Notes: generated by a model not told the origin, from the sequence alone. Counted from the first letter of the stretch, positions 22,800 through 32,157 are shown. The stretch is 47,232 nucleotides of DNA from PHAA01 sp964584415 (GCA_964584415.1 CAZOZX010000005.1:1-47232); one strand, 5' to 3'. Numbers and translations: made by a program.

Positions 22800-23936
22800 C
22801 TAAATTTTAGTACCTTGACTGGTGCTGCCCGTCTGACTGGTTTTGCTGCTTTTAGTAATGGTTTGAGTTGAAGATTTGCCCGTCTTACTCGTTCCGCTGG
22901 TAGTTGGTGTTTTACTGGTGGTATTGTCCCCGGTTTGGGTGCCGGTTTTATCACTTGTACTGTTGCTTGGTGTTGTAATATTGGTACTGTTTGTGGTTGT
23001 TTTAGTGGTTGTAGTTGATGACCCCTGTACTACGGCCACAGTCTGTCCGTTCAGCATGGTATCAAGAAGCGTAGCCGTTTTAGTTTTGTCAGCGATCCAG
23101 TAGCTTGCAGTTAAAATCCCCTGGGCATTGCGCTGATTATAGAATGAACCGGGTAAGGTTTGGGCAATCACGGACTCACTGTTAAATCCTGGCGCCCAGG
23201 ATGCAATCTTTAACATATCCTTTAGCCCCAGGTTAGTCTTTACGTTGGCTTGGATTTCTTTCGCCAGAGTAGGCAGCTTGACAATGGTTGAAGGTTTGAG
23301 AACTTCCTGGCTTAAGGCCTTAAGAAATACCTGCTGGTGTTCGGTCCGCTCTATGTCCCCCAAAGGGTAATCACGGAAGCGTACATAAGCCAGAGCTCCA
23401 TCGCCATCGAGAGTTTGTAATCCTGGCTTGAGGTTTATCCCCTCAGAGGGCTTGTACATCTTTTGGTCAACGTCGATATTAACTCCACCCAGAGCATCAA
23501 TTATATTCTTAAAACCTTCAAAATCGATTTCTACATAGTAATCGATATTCTCGTTCATCAATTCTTCGACTTTTTCAACCGCAAACTCCGGTCCGCCAGT
23601 TACGTTAGCTGAGTTTATCTTATCCATACCGCCAACTGAACTGCCGCTGATCTTGGTATCACGGGGAATGGACACAAGGGCCACCTTGTTCTGCTTAGGG
23701 TCAATCGATGCCAGGATAATCGTATCCGATCTGGAAATGGTCTCACCATTTCGAGCATCAACCCCCAGCAATAAGATATTGGTCCTTTTGCTGTCGTCAA
23801 TTTTAGTATCCGGAGCTGTATCGGTAGCTACGGTTTGGGAATTTGGCGCAAGCATGCCGGCTATACCGCATCCAACCCCAAAAAACAGGCCGAATACTAT
23901 CGCTATCAGAAAAATTTTCTTCAAAAATAGTTTCAC
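22800..23936 (-). CDS. LytR-CpsA-Psr (LCP) family cell-wall polymer ligase
   Basis: About 378 residues: one N-terminal membrane segment (FLIAIVFGLFFGVGCGIAGML), an extracytoplasmic LCP domain (TNILLLGVDARNG, SDTIILASIDP, VSIPRDT, YVEIDFEGFKNIIDALGG, YVRFRDYPLGDIERTEHQQ), and a C-terminal tail of about 65 residues almost entirely Ser, Thr, Gly and Lys. LCP enzymes attach lipid-linked polymers to peptidoglycan. GTG at 23936 is preferred because GGAGG lies 5 bases before it; the ATG four codons earlier overlaps that site. It follows the wecA-like gene and ends at a strong terminator. Confidence 0.92.
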   Translation of the reverse strand: MKLFLKKIFLIAIVFGLFFGVGCGIAGMLAPNSQTVATDTAPDTKIDDSKRTNILLLGVDARNGETISRSDTIILASIDPKQNKVALVSIPRDTKISGSSVGGMDKINSANVTGGPEFAVEKVEELMNENIDYYVEIDFEGFKNIIDALGGVNIDVDQKMYKPSEGINLKPGLQTLDGDGALAYVRFRDYPLGDIERTEHQQVFLKALSQEVLKPSTIVKLPTLAKEIQANVKTNLGLKDMLKIASWAPGFNSESVIAQTLPGSFYNQRNAQGILTASYWIADKTKTATLLDTMLNGQTVAVVQGSSTTTTKTTTNSTNITTPSNSTSDKTGTQTGDNTTSKTPTTSGTSKTGKSSTQTITKSSKTSQTGSTSQGTKI

Positions 23937-23985
23937 TGTATCCTCCATTAACCTAACGGTTGATCAGTAAGGCTCCACCATCAAC

Positions 23986-25053
23986 CTACATATTCGAGTT
24001 AGTCACGGGTCTCTTTTGCTTGGGCAGTTCAATCGTTTTGCCGCCGGTCCTCATGCCTATCTTTTCCGCCCCAGCTATTATAAACAGAAGCAGTATAGCT
24101 AACCCGAAGGTAGCACCCGGGCGATTGATAGAGTTTAGCAGGATTGCCACCATCCCGAAAAATCCGCTTATGCCGTATATTATTAATACCGTCCTTCGGT
24201 GTCCATAACCAATTGCCATCAAGCGATGGTGCAAGTGAGCTTTGTCCGGCATAAATATGGGCGCTTTATTGTTAATGCGCCTGATAATAGCAAAGAAGGT
24301 ATCAAAAATGGGTATCCCCAAAATTACGATCGGTACAAACAAAGAAATTACTGCGGTGCTTTTGGTTAAGCCCATGACCGCCAGGCATCCCAGTATAAAT
24401 CCCAGGAAGTTCGATCCGCAGTCGCCCATAAATGTGCGGGCAGGATGGAAATTATACGGCAAAAACCCTAATATCGCGGCAACTAATATAAAGGCAGCCG
24501 CAAATACTACTTGTTGCCCCTGGGTATAAGCAACATATCCCATGGTAGCTGCCGCGATCACCGCAACCCCTGCCGCTAAACCATCCAGGCCATCAATAAG
24601 ATTTATAGCATTAGTTATCCCGACGATCCAAAGAAACGTCAGCGGAATTCCCAAATAGCCCAGGTATATAGGACCATCAAAAGGATTGGTTACAAAAACC
24701 ACAACGACACCAAAATAAATGGCTATAACTGATGCGGCACTTTGGCCTAGTAGTTTTACTATGGCCGGCAGTTGGAACACATCATCCAATAAACCCACCA
24801 TAAAAATTACCAAGCCTCCAACCATTATACCGAGAATCGGCTGAGAAACTTGCACACCTAGTAGCAATATGATAAAAAATGCCGAAAAAATACCCAGGCC
24901 GCCGAGCCTTGGCATAATCCGGCTGTGAACTTTACGCGATTCGGGTTGGTCTACTGCACCCAGACGGTGGGCTATTTGAATAACATATGGCATCGAAAAG
25001 TAAGCAATCCCACTAGCCGCCGCCATCAAAAAGGCTAGTTTATATATGGGCAT
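23986..25053 (-). CDS. WecA/TagO-like undecaprenyl-phosphate GlcNAc-1-phosphate transferase
   Basis: A 355-residue protein with about 10-11 membrane helices of the MraY/WecA family. Conserved parts are GLLDDVFQLPAIVKLLGQ, the NAINLIDGLDGLAAG catalytic loop, FMGDCGSNFLGF and the PDKAHLHHRL motif that distinguishes the WecA/TagO group. It primes polymer synthesis on the lipid carrier. ATG with GGAGGAG about 10 bases upstream; 49 bases ahead of the LCP gene, so priming and attachment enzymes are co-transcribed. It is the only priming enzyme visible for the neighbouring polysaccharide operon. Confidence 0.9.
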   Translation of the reverse strand: MPIYKLAFLMAAASGIAYFSMPYVIQIAHRLGAVDQPESRKVHSRIMPRLGGLGIFSAFFIILLLGVQVSQPILGIMVGGLVIFMVGLLDDVFQLPAIVKLLGQSAASVIAIYFGVVVVFVTNPFDGPIYLGYLGIPLTFLWIVGITNAINLIDGLDGLAAGVAVIAAATMGYVAYTQGQQVVFAAAFILVAAILGFLPYNFHPARTFMGDCGSNFLGFILGCLAVMGLTKSTAVISLFVPIVILGIPIFDTFFAIIRRINNKAPIFMPDKAHLHHRLMAIGYGHRRTVLIIYGISGFFGMVAILLNSINRPGATFGLAILLLFIIAGAEKIGMRTGGKTIELPKQKRPVTNSNM

Positions 25054-25088
25054 AACAATACTGCTCCTCCCCCTAGGAATCTAGGCTT

Positions 25089-25117
25089 ATTCTAACACCA
25101 GCGCGGAAAGTTGTCCA
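25089..25117 (-). promoter_or_regulatory. Promoter of the wecA-like/LCP unit
   Basis: On the minus strand TGGACA (25117-25112, 5/6) and TAGAAT (25094-25089, 5/6) are separated by 17 bases, and transcription would start about 30 bases before the ATG at 25053. Confidence 0.7.
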
Positions 25118-25120
25118 TAT

Positions 25121-25134
25121 ACCAAATATTTGGT
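25121..25134. promoter_or_regulatory. Perfect 14-bp palindrome in the divergent promoter region
   Basis: ACCAAATATTTGGT is its own reverse complement and sits 3 bases upstream of the -35 box of the wecA-like promoter, about 60 bases from the csaB promoter. The position suits a dimeric regulator acting on one or both units. No known regulator is implied. Confidence 0.35.
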
Positions 25135-25189
25135 CGTTTTAGCGATCTTTTGAGTATCTGCACTTCCAAGTAACCCGGATAGTTATGTT

Positions 25190-25218
25190 TTTATAAAAGG
25201 GGATAGTAGTGTTATAAT
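25190..25218 (+). promoter_or_regulatory. Promoter of csaB-murJ
   Basis: TTTATA (25190-25195, 4/6) and a perfect TATAAT (25213-25218) with a 17-base spacer lie 50 bases before the csaB start codon. Confidence 0.65.
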
Positions 25219-25267
25219 CAATTGGTGAATCGTCCGGCTATTAAATCTTTGGGAGTGACCCACTGAT

Positions 25268-26347
25268 ATGAAGATTGCGCTCTCAGGTTACTATGGATTC
25301 GATAATGCTGGTGATGAGGCGCTTCTAGCTGCCATCACCTCATCTATAAAAAGGCTGCAATCAGATGCAGAATTTGTGGTGTTTTCCGGGAGTCCCAGCA
25401 AAACCTCGACTTTACATGGTTTCCGGGCTGTCTATTACAAAAATCCTTGGACGGTCATACGGGAACTCAGGTCTGCTGACCTGCTGATAAGCGGTGGCGG
25501 CAGCATCTTTCAGGATATAACCAGCCCCTTTTCACTTCCTTATTATATAAGCGTAGTAGCACTGGCCAAGCTTCTTCGAAAACCAGTGGTTTTCTATGCG
25601 CAGGGGGTTGGCCCGATTAATCGCCCCTTCAGTAAATTCCTTATGCGCCTGGTTGGGAATCGGGTTGACTTGATCACCCTGCGCGACATAGCCTCCAGTC
25701 AATTACTATTAGAAATGGGTATTACCCGTCCTCCGTTGTCAGTTACCGCTGATCCGGTGTTTTCACTGCAGCCAGAGGAAAGAGATAGGAATAGGATTGA
25801 ACGCCTCCTCAGAGCCTACCAAATAGTGAACCAACCTTTGGTGGGCGTAGCAGTGCGCCAATGGAAGGCTTTAGAGGGTTATCAACCGAATTTGGCCAGA
25901 CTTCTTGACCAGTTGGCTACCCGGGGTTTTAAGATCGTCTTTTTGGCAATGTCCTATCCGGACGATATAGTCGAATCTAAGCGGGTAGCAGACCTAATGA
26001 CCCACGAACCGGTCATAGTGGATGAACATCTGATGAGTCAGGAACATTTGGCCTTAATTGATCAATTGCAGCTCATGATAGCCATGCGTCTGCATGCGCT
26101 GATTTTTGCTGCTAACCGGGGAATACCCTTCGCTGGTATATCTTACGATCCTAAAGTGGAGTCCTTCTTGAAATCATTTGGCTTGGAGCCCTTGGCTAAT
26201 GACTTTTCGACTATGCTTACCCAGGTGAATAATTTGCTGGAAGATACAAAACTACAGGCTCATATTAGCAGGCGGGCTGAAGAGAGCCGGACTAAGGCAG
26301 TTCAAAATGCCCGTCTGGCCCTTTCTTTAATAAATAGTAATAATTAA
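25268..26347 (+). CDS. csaB: Polysaccharide pyruvyl transferase CsaB
   Basis: A 359-residue cytoplasmic enzyme of the polysaccharide pyruvyl transferase family. Recognisable parts are YYGFDNAGDEALL at the N-terminus, ISGGGSIFQDITSPFSLPYY, YAQGVGPI, ITLRDIASSQLL and, near the C-terminus, MAMRLHALIFAANRGIPFAGISYDPKV. CsaB adds pyruvate ketals to secondary wall polymer so that SLH-domain proteins of the S-layer can bind (family knowledge). The start has GGGAG at a rather long 12 bases. It is transcribed divergently from the wecA-like/LCP genes and is followed 42 bases on by murJ. Confidence 0.92.
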   Translation: MKIALSGYYGFDNAGDEALLAAITSSIKRLQSDAEFVVFSGSPSKTSTLHGFRAVYYKNPWTVIRELRSADLLISGGGSIFQDITSPFSLPYYISVVALAKLLRKPVVFYAQGVGPINRPFSKFLMRLVGNRVDLITLRDIASSQLLLEMGITRPPLSVTADPVFSLQPEERDRNRIERLLRAYQIVNQPLVGVAVRQWKALEGYQPNLARLLDQLATRGFKIVFLAMSYPDDIVESKRVADLMTHEPVIVDEHLMSQEHLALIDQLQLMIAMRLHALIFAANRGIPFAGISYDPKVESFLKSFGLEPLANDFSTMLTQVNNLLEDTKLQAHISRRAEESRTKAVQNARLALSLINSNN

Positions 26348-26389
26348 CGATATGGATCCAGATCAAATAACATCGATCGAGGTTTTGAA

Positions 26390-27892
26390 ATGAGTAAAGA
26401 GGTCCCTAAAACCGGCAAGGCTTTCATAGGCGTTTCTGGAGTAATATTCATCTCAAAAGTCGTGGGCTTTGCCCGGGATATAGTGTTTGCTTCTATATTC
26501 GGTACGACTATTTTAACTGACCTTTTTCAGCTTATTTTTAGTTTTCCCGGTTACCTATTTACTAGTGTCGGAAATGCTTTGTCATCCGTAAATATTCCTG
26601 ATCTAACCTATTACATTAACAACCGCACCCAACAAGAGCGTAACGAATACCTTTCAAATCTCCTTGCCCAAATTACTCTGGTGGCGACCGGATTGGCGCT
26701 AGTAGGAATAGTATTTGCCCCCGCCTTAACTAATTTAATCGCTCCTGGGGTCAGCGATGATGTGTTTGGGTTAGCGGTGCTTCTCACCCGGATTATGCTC
26801 CCTACCCTGGTATTTGTCAGCCTCACCTATGTCACCGCGGGGGTTCTGCAGGTGCACAGTCATTTTATGCTATCTGCGTCGATCAGTATCCCATTCAATC
26901 TGCTCGTTATTACCTCTTTGCTGGTTAAAGGGGATGATCTGGTTCTACTTGGATATGTAACTACATTGGGTTGGCTATTGCAGTTCCTGATTCAGATGCC
27001 GATATTAATAAAGGAAAAATATAAGCTTTGGGGAAAGATTGATTTCAAGAATGAGCACACCGTTCTTCTCTTTAAACAACTGCTTCCTATCTTACTCGGT
27101 AATTCTCTTTTGCAGTTGTGTCTCATTATTGACCGTTCCTTTGCCACCCATTTGCCGGCCGGGACGACAGCTGCACTGAGTTTTGGCAGCAATCTTTTTG
27201 TGACAGTGACCAGTGTCTTTATCGTCGCCATGTCGACGGTTGTCTTTCCCCGGTTGTCCCAATATTGCCTGGATGGCGACAAAGATCGCATTCGGGCGCT
27301 TTTAAAGAATATTTTCAAGATTCTGCTGTTTATTTTGGTACCGTACCTAATACTGGTTTTGTTCTATAACCGAGAACTAATTGCATTAGTATACCAACGA
27401 GGTGCATTCACCGATAAATCTACCGCTATTACGGCTTTGGCGTTCCTAGGTTATAGTTTTGGGGTTATTGGTTATGCCTGCCAGGAGATCTTTAACCGGG
27501 TTTATTATGCACTCAAGAAATTCCATATTCCCATGACGGCCAGCATTATTTGCATATCCTTGAAAATAGTCCTCGACCTAATACTGTTCCGGACTAATGG
27601 CATTATAGGCATCTCGGTATCAACCTCGGTGGTAATGCTTCTTTATGCCATTATTATAGGAATTCTTCTTCACCGGGAGATTGGCAGTTTCTTAGGAAAA
27701 GAACTGCTCACATTCACAATACAACTGCTGTTGCCGGTAGCCGGTATGCTGGCAGTGATTTTATTAGGTAAATGGCTGGATATCAAAGGCCTAGCTTTCA
27801 TATTGCCACTGGCAGCGAGTGGTCTGGCCTATATCGGCATATCCTATTTAGGCCCGGTACGTACTAGTATCATGGGCTTAAAAGAAAGTTAA
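26390..27892 (+). CDS. murJ: MurJ/MviN-family lipid II flippase
   Basis: A 500-residue membrane protein of the MOP exporter superfamily with about 14 predicted helices. The N-terminus has SKVVGFARDIVFASIFGTT, the conserved MurJ block with the SK..GF.R signature, and helix 7 region carries PILLGNSLLQLCLIIDRSFATHLPAGTTAAL. It should flip lipid-linked cell-wall precursor across the membrane. As no Wzx-type flippase is seen in the polysaccharide operon, it could also serve another lipid-linked unit (speculation). ATG with GAGG 7 bases upstream. Confidence 0.9.
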   Translation: MSKEVPKTGKAFIGVSGVIFISKVVGFARDIVFASIFGTTILTDLFQLIFSFPGYLFTSVGNALSSVNIPDLTYYINNRTQQERNEYLSNLLAQITLVATGLALVGIVFAPALTNLIAPGVSDDVFGLAVLLTRIMLPTLVFVSLTYVTAGVLQVHSHFMLSASISIPFNLLVITSLLVKGDDLVLLGYVTTLGWLLQFLIQMPILIKEKYKLWGKIDFKNEHTVLLFKQLLPILLGNSLLQLCLIIDRSFATHLPAGTTAALSFGSNLFVTVTSVFIVAMSTVVFPRLSQYCLDGDKDRIRALLKNIFKILLFILVPYLILVLFYNRELIALVYQRGAFTDKSTAITALAFLGYSFGVIGYACQEIFNRVYYALKKFHIPMTASIICISLKIVLDLILFRTNGIIGISVSTSVVMLLYAIIIGILLHREIGSFLGKELLTFTIQLLLPVAGMLAVILLGKWLDIKGLAFILPLAASGLAYIGISYLGPVRTSIMGLKES

Positions 27893-27905
27893 ATATGTTA
27901 ACTGT

Positions 27906-27934
27906 ATAACAAAAAGATGGGTCTGGGATATAAT
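27906..27934 (+). promoter_or_regulatory. Possible promoter of the DUF5693 gene
   Basis: ATAACA (27906-27911, 4/6) and TATAAT (27929-27934) with a 17-base spacer lie 40 bases upstream of the start at 27974, inside the short gap after murJ. Confidence 0.5.
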
Positions 27935-27973
27935 TTGAGAGTAATAAGCCCTAAAAGGAGGACTTCTTGAATA

Positions 27974-30031
27974 ATGGCGGATTTAATAAAAAGTAAAAGC
28001 AGCTGGTTATGGGTTTTACTGCTTATAGCCCTGGTTTTGTCCTATAGCGGAGTTCAAATACGCACCAGTAATGAGGCCCGGAACAAGACGGTTATAACAG
28101 CAGCCGATTATCGCGAATTTGAACGATCGGCCAATTCCGCCAATATGGACATTGATACAGTGCTGCAGCGACTTAAAGCAGCTGGGGCTGGGTCCTTGGC
28201 GGTTAGCGAGGTTACCCTGCGCGATCTGGCTTATAGCGGCGATGTCCTGGTTTCATCCTATGGTGACTTCTCTTCATTGACTGCTTCGGCTTCCCCAATG
28301 CTTTGGTCCGAGATAATGAAAATAATTGAGGGAAAATTTATCAGCCCATCAAACCTGGTAGTTATAGCTGAAGATCCTGAGATAATTTCTTTTTTGCAGC
28401 AGCGGCTGACCGCCCGCTTCCTGCCCGAGGAGTTAATTACATTCAACTTGAATGGTAACTCCTATTTCATTATCAATGCCGAATTAGGAACTATTTACGT
28501 TGAACCCAGTCCCGCTGACAAAAATAAACCAGTCAGCAGGGACTTGGATGCCCGCCTGGGCTTTGACGATCAATTGCTCACCAGGCTCAAAGCAAGTGGT
28601 TTTGATATCGTTCTGCGGCCAGGAAGCAATATGGGCTCCAACACGGCATACCAGACTGAGTACGACCAGATGGCAACCAAATATGGAGTAAAGTATGTTA
28701 TTTTCGCCGGAAATGATCTCTATGGATCGGCCGACAACGTAGACTGGATCAGTGAGTGGGTAACGAGAAACCATCTCACCATAGGCATTATCGAAGCTTC
28801 CACCCAACTGCAGTATTACAAACAAGCCGGTCTGGATCAAATCATGGAATCAACTGGTTATTCAATCAACCGTGTATACTCGACCAGCAACGACGAATTT
28901 GTTACCACCGTTGATGAACGTTATTATCGCTGGGTCCGTGGGATCATCGACCGCGGGATTCGCATCATGTATGTAGTGCCATTTAAAGACCAAAAACTGA
29001 GTTATTCCCGTAACCTTAATGACACAATAGAAACTATCGGTCGGTTCCATATCACCATAAGTTCAAAGGGATTTACGGTGGGTTCATCTTTGAGTCCCCT
29101 GTCTAATGCCGTCCCCGGTCCCTTACACGGTTTGATGGTCTCTTTGAGCCTTTTCCTGGCCGGCACCATATACCTGCTCTATCTTTTTAAGCCCCGGCTC
29201 AAACTAATTTGGGCGGCGGCCTGGTGGCTAGCCGGTGGGCTAGCTTGTATAGCTGTTAACTTGCTGCTGGGAGCAGATTTTTCAAAACTCTATGCCCTGG
29301 TAGCGGCGATACTATATCCATCCTTATCCAGCCTGATACTGCTGATATACCTGAAAGGTAATCGCACTAAAAATTATCTGCTACAGTTACTGGTTTCTTT
29401 GCTTATTATCCTGGGTATCAATGGAATAGGAATGTATACGGTAGTCACTAACCTGGCTGACATACGTTATATAATGAATGTCTTCATTTTCAGCGGGGTG
29501 AAACTATCATTCCTGGCTCCGCTTTTACTGTTCCTGCTCAATTACATCAGTGCTATGGTCGGGTTCAATAATTTTAAGGACAAAGCGATCACATTCCTTC
29601 TCGACAAGCCTAATTACCTGGTACTGGCTTTGCTGATGGTGGGTGGGGCTGCTGGATACTACTACATTGGCCGCAGCGGCAATGCAATGGTAACCGTGTC
29701 CGGATTGGAAATTAAAATGCGGGAGATATTGGAAAGCATCTTCCTGGCTCGGCCCCGTTTCAAGGAATTGCTGATTGGCTATCCGGCCCTAATGGTCATG
29801 ATCTATTGGTATAAGAAATACCGCCAGGACCTGATCCTTTTAGTGTTAGGCCTGGGGGTAATGATGGGCAGCATTTCGATGGTTAATTCTTTTTGTCATG
29901 TTTTTACCGCAGTCATGGTTTCGGTTAACCGCACCCTGGCTGGTCTGCTTATTGGATTGCTGATTGGATTTGGGGCATTGTTGATAATAAAATTAGGTGA
30001 ATGGTTATACGGGAAAATAGCAGCCTGCTAA
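27974..30031 (+). CDS. DUF5693 family membrane protein
   Basis: A 685-residue protein of a family known only by number (DUF5693). One N-terminal membrane segment (about 11-27) is followed by an extracytoplasmic domain of about 350 residues, containing segments such as IDTVLQRLKAAGAGSLAVSEVTL and RYYRWVRGIIDRGIRIMYVVPFKD, then 8 or 9 membrane helices from about residue 390 to the C-terminus. The domain plan suggests an outside sensor or enzyme coupled to a membrane channel or transferase. From memory it is often found with csaB, as here, suggesting a part in S-layer or wall-polymer modification. RBS AAAGGAGG is about 12 bases from the ATG. Confidence 0.8.
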   Translation: MADLIKSKSSWLWVLLLIALVLSYSGVQIRTSNEARNKTVITAADYREFERSANSANMDIDTVLQRLKAAGAGSLAVSEVTLRDLAYSGDVLVSSYGDFSSLTASASPMLWSEIMKIIEGKFISPSNLVVIAEDPEIISFLQQRLTARFLPEELITFNLNGNSYFIINAELGTIYVEPSPADKNKPVSRDLDARLGFDDQLLTRLKASGFDIVLRPGSNMGSNTAYQTEYDQMATKYGVKYVIFAGNDLYGSADNVDWISEWVTRNHLTIGIIEASTQLQYYKQAGLDQIMESTGYSINRVYSTSNDEFVTTVDERYYRWVRGIIDRGIRIMYVVPFKDQKLSYSRNLNDTIETIGRFHITISSKGFTVGSSLSPLSNAVPGPLHGLMVSLSLFLAGTIYLLYLFKPRLKLIWAAAWWLAGGLACIAVNLLLGADFSKLYALVAAILYPSLSSLILLIYLKGNRTKNYLLQLLVSLLIILGINGIGMYTVVTNLADIRYIMNVFIFSGVKLSFLAPLLLFLLNYISAMVGFNNFKDKAITFLLDKPNYLVLALLMVGGAAGYYYIGRSGNAMVTVSGLEIKMREILESIFLARPRFKELLIGYPALMVMIYWYKKYRQDLILLVLGLGVMMGSISMVNSFCHVFTAVMVSVNRTLAGLLIGLLIGFGALLIIKLGEWLYGKIAAC

Positions 30032-30092
30032 ATTGCGGTGCTACGATGTGTGCACGGGACATTTTTCGGCAGACCGAAGCACCCTTTTAATT

Positions 30093-30118
30093 AAAAAAGC
30101 GCCTCATGGCGCTTTTTT
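30093..30118. terminator. Bidirectional intrinsic terminator between convergent genes
   Basis: AAAAAAGCGCC and GGCGCTTTTTT flank a TCAT loop, giving an 11-bp stem with T runs on both strands. It closes the plus-strand DUF5693 gene and the minus-strand greA-lysS unit. Confidence 0.93.
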
Positions 30119-30144
30119 CGTCGTATTTTGATTTTTGTAGGAAG

Positions 30145-31617
30145 CTAATCTCGCTTGCGCAGGGTTGGAAACAATATTACATCACGGATCGATGAGGAGT
30201 CGGTCAAAAGCATAACCAGCCTGTCTATACCTATACCCAGACCTCCCGCCGGGGGCATTCCATATTCCAAGGCGTTGACGTAGTCTTCATCCATCATATG
30301 TGCCTCGGTATCCCCACTGGCTCTCTTTTCCACCTGCTTCTGGAAACGATCTCTTTGGTCGAGCGGATCATTAAGCTCGGAAAAAGCATTGGCTATCTCA
30401 CGCTGCATAATATATACTTCAAACCGGTCGGTAAACTGCGGATTTTCAGCATTTCGTTTAGCCAATGGTGACAACTCCACCGGGTGTCCGTATATGAAGA
30501 CTGGCTGGATAAGTGTTTTCTCCACAAAGGCTTCAAAAACTTCGTTGATAATTTCTCCCCTGGTTTGGCGAGACTCAATCTCGAGTCCCATATGTATAGC
30601 CGCCTGCCTGGCCTCTTCATCGCTTTTGATAAGATTGAAATCCAACCCAGTGCAGTCCCTAATAGCCTCCAGCATGGTGATACGCCTCCAGGGAGGGGTA
30701 AAGTCAATCTCCTGGTCCTCGAATTCAACCACCAAGGTTCCAAATACTTTTTCTACTACCGAAGTTATAATGTTTTCGGTTAAATCCATCATAACTTCAT
30801 AGTCAGCATAGGCCTGATAGAGTTCCAGCATGGTGAATTCCGGGTTGTGTTTGGTGTCGATGCCTTCATTCCTAAAGCTGCGATTAATTTCGTAAACCTT
30901 CTCCATTCCCCCGACCAGCAACCGCTTCAGATATAATTCCGGAGCAATGCGCAAATACAAATTCATGTCCAGGGAGTTATGGTAGGTAATGAAAGGCCTG
31001 GCCGTCGCGCCACCCGCAATGGGCTGCATCATTGGTGTTTCTACTTCCAGAAATCCTTGTTCATCGAGATATTTACGTATCTCTTTGATTATCTGGCTGC
31101 GTTTAATAAATACCGATCTGACCTCTGGATTAACGATAAGATCAACATATCTTTGCCGGTATCGCATTTCAATATCTTTGAGGCCATGCCATTTTTCCGG
31201 CAGGGGATTGAGTGATTTGCTTAGATATGTAAAGTTCTCGACATGAACGCTAATCTCGCCTTTTTGGGTCCTGAAAACGAAACCTTCAATTCCCAGTATA
31301 TCCCCCATATCGAGCTTCTTGAACAATTCATACAGGCTTTCGCCCAGATCGTCTTTACGAAAATAAAGTTGTATTTCACCGGACAGATCCCGTAAATTAG
31401 CAAACCCCGCCTTGCCATGACGGCGTTTGGACATGATCCTTCCCGCCAGTTTTACTTTTTGCCCTTCCATAGCTTCAAAGTCGTCAATTATTGTTTGGGC
31501 ATTGCAGTCCCTTTCGAAGCGGGTCCCAAACGGGTCTATACCCATATCGCGGAGTTCTTGAAGCTTGTCCAAACGTACCTGTTTCAGTTCACTGGTGCTC
31601 ATTTCCTGTTCTGACAT
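30145..31617 (-). CDS. lysS: Lysyl-tRNA synthetase, class II
   Basis: A 490-residue cytoplasmic enzyme charging tRNA-Lys. The N-terminal OB-fold anticodon-binding domain (about 55-150, with KVKLAGRIMSKRRHGKAGFANL) precedes the class II catalytic domain, whose motif 2 is RNEGIDTKHNPEFTMLE and motif 3 GGLGIGIDRLVMLLTD. Full length. ATG with AAGGAAG upstream, 30 bases after greA and clearly in one transcription unit with it. Confidence 0.97.
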   Translation of the reverse strand: MSEQEMSTSELKQVRLDKLQELRDMGIDPFGTRFERDCNAQTIIDDFEAMEGQKVKLAGRIMSKRRHGKAGFANLRDLSGEIQLYFRKDDLGESLYELFKKLDMGDILGIEGFVFRTQKGEISVHVENFTYLSKSLNPLPEKWHGLKDIEMRYRQRYVDLIVNPEVRSVFIKRSQIIKEIRKYLDEQGFLEVETPMMQPIAGGATARPFITYHNSLDMNLYLRIAPELYLKRLLVGGMEKVYEINRSFRNEGIDTKHNPEFTMLELYQAYADYEVMMDLTENIITSVVEKVFGTLVVEFEDQEIDFTPPWRRITMLEAIRDCTGLDFNLIKSDEEARQAAIHMGLEIESRQTRGEIINEVFEAFVEKTLIQPVFIYGHPVELSPLAKRNAENPQFTDRFEVYIMQREIANAFSELNDPLDQRDRFQKQVEKRASGDTEAHMMDEDYVNALEYGMPPAGGLGIGIDRLVMLLTDSSSIRDVILFPTLRKRD

Positions 31618-31647
31618 TTTAACTCTTCCTTAAAATAATTGATTGAT

Positions 31648-32133
31648 CTATTTTTCTACCTTCAGTATTTTATACTTGATGATTCCGGATGGTGCATCAA
31701 CCGCTACGGTGCTCTTAACGGTTTTACCCATAATTGCTTTTCCTACCGGAGACTCGTCTGATATTTTACCATCCCTTAACTTCGATTCTACTGACGATAC
31801 CAGGGTTACGTTTATTTCCCGCCCAGATTTCATCTCTTTAAGTTTAACCCGCGATCCCAACGATACAACATCGGTACGTATTTCGCCTTCTTCCATCAGC
31901 CGAGCCTTTTTTAAGGTTTGTTCCAGGGACATGATTCTACCCTCAATAAAGGCTTGCTCATTCTTAGCATCCTCATATTCAGAGTTTTCGGATATATCTC
32001 CAAAGGCAATGGCCTGTTTTATCCGTTCCGCCACCTCTTCCCGGCGTACGGACTTAAGGGTCTCGAGCTCGGTTTCAAGTTTGGCCAGGCCTTCTTTGGT
32101 TAATATTATTTCTCTTTCTTCTTTTTCAGCCAT
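31648..32133 (-). CDS. greA: Transcription elongation factor GreA
   Basis: A 161-residue factor that rescues backtracked RNA polymerase by stimulating cleavage of the nascent RNA. It has the N-terminal coiled coil (LTKEGLAKLETELETLKSV, then GDISENSEYEDAKNEQ with the acidic tip) and the C-terminal FKBP-like domain (SPVGKAIMGKTV). An upstream in-frame start at 32193 would add 20 residues with no ribosome binding site; AGGAG 8 bases before the ATG at 32133 fixes the start and gives the family length. Confidence 0.96.
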   Translation of the reverse strand: MAEKEEREIILTKEGLAKLETELETLKSVRREEVAERIKQAIAFGDISENSEYEDAKNEQAFIEGRIMSLEQTLKKARLMEEGEIRTDVVSLGSRVKLKEMKSGREINVTLVSSVESKLRDGKISDESPVGKAIMGKTVKSTVAVDAPSGIIKYKILKVEK

Positions 32134-32157
32134 TAATATCGCTCCTAACATAAATGT

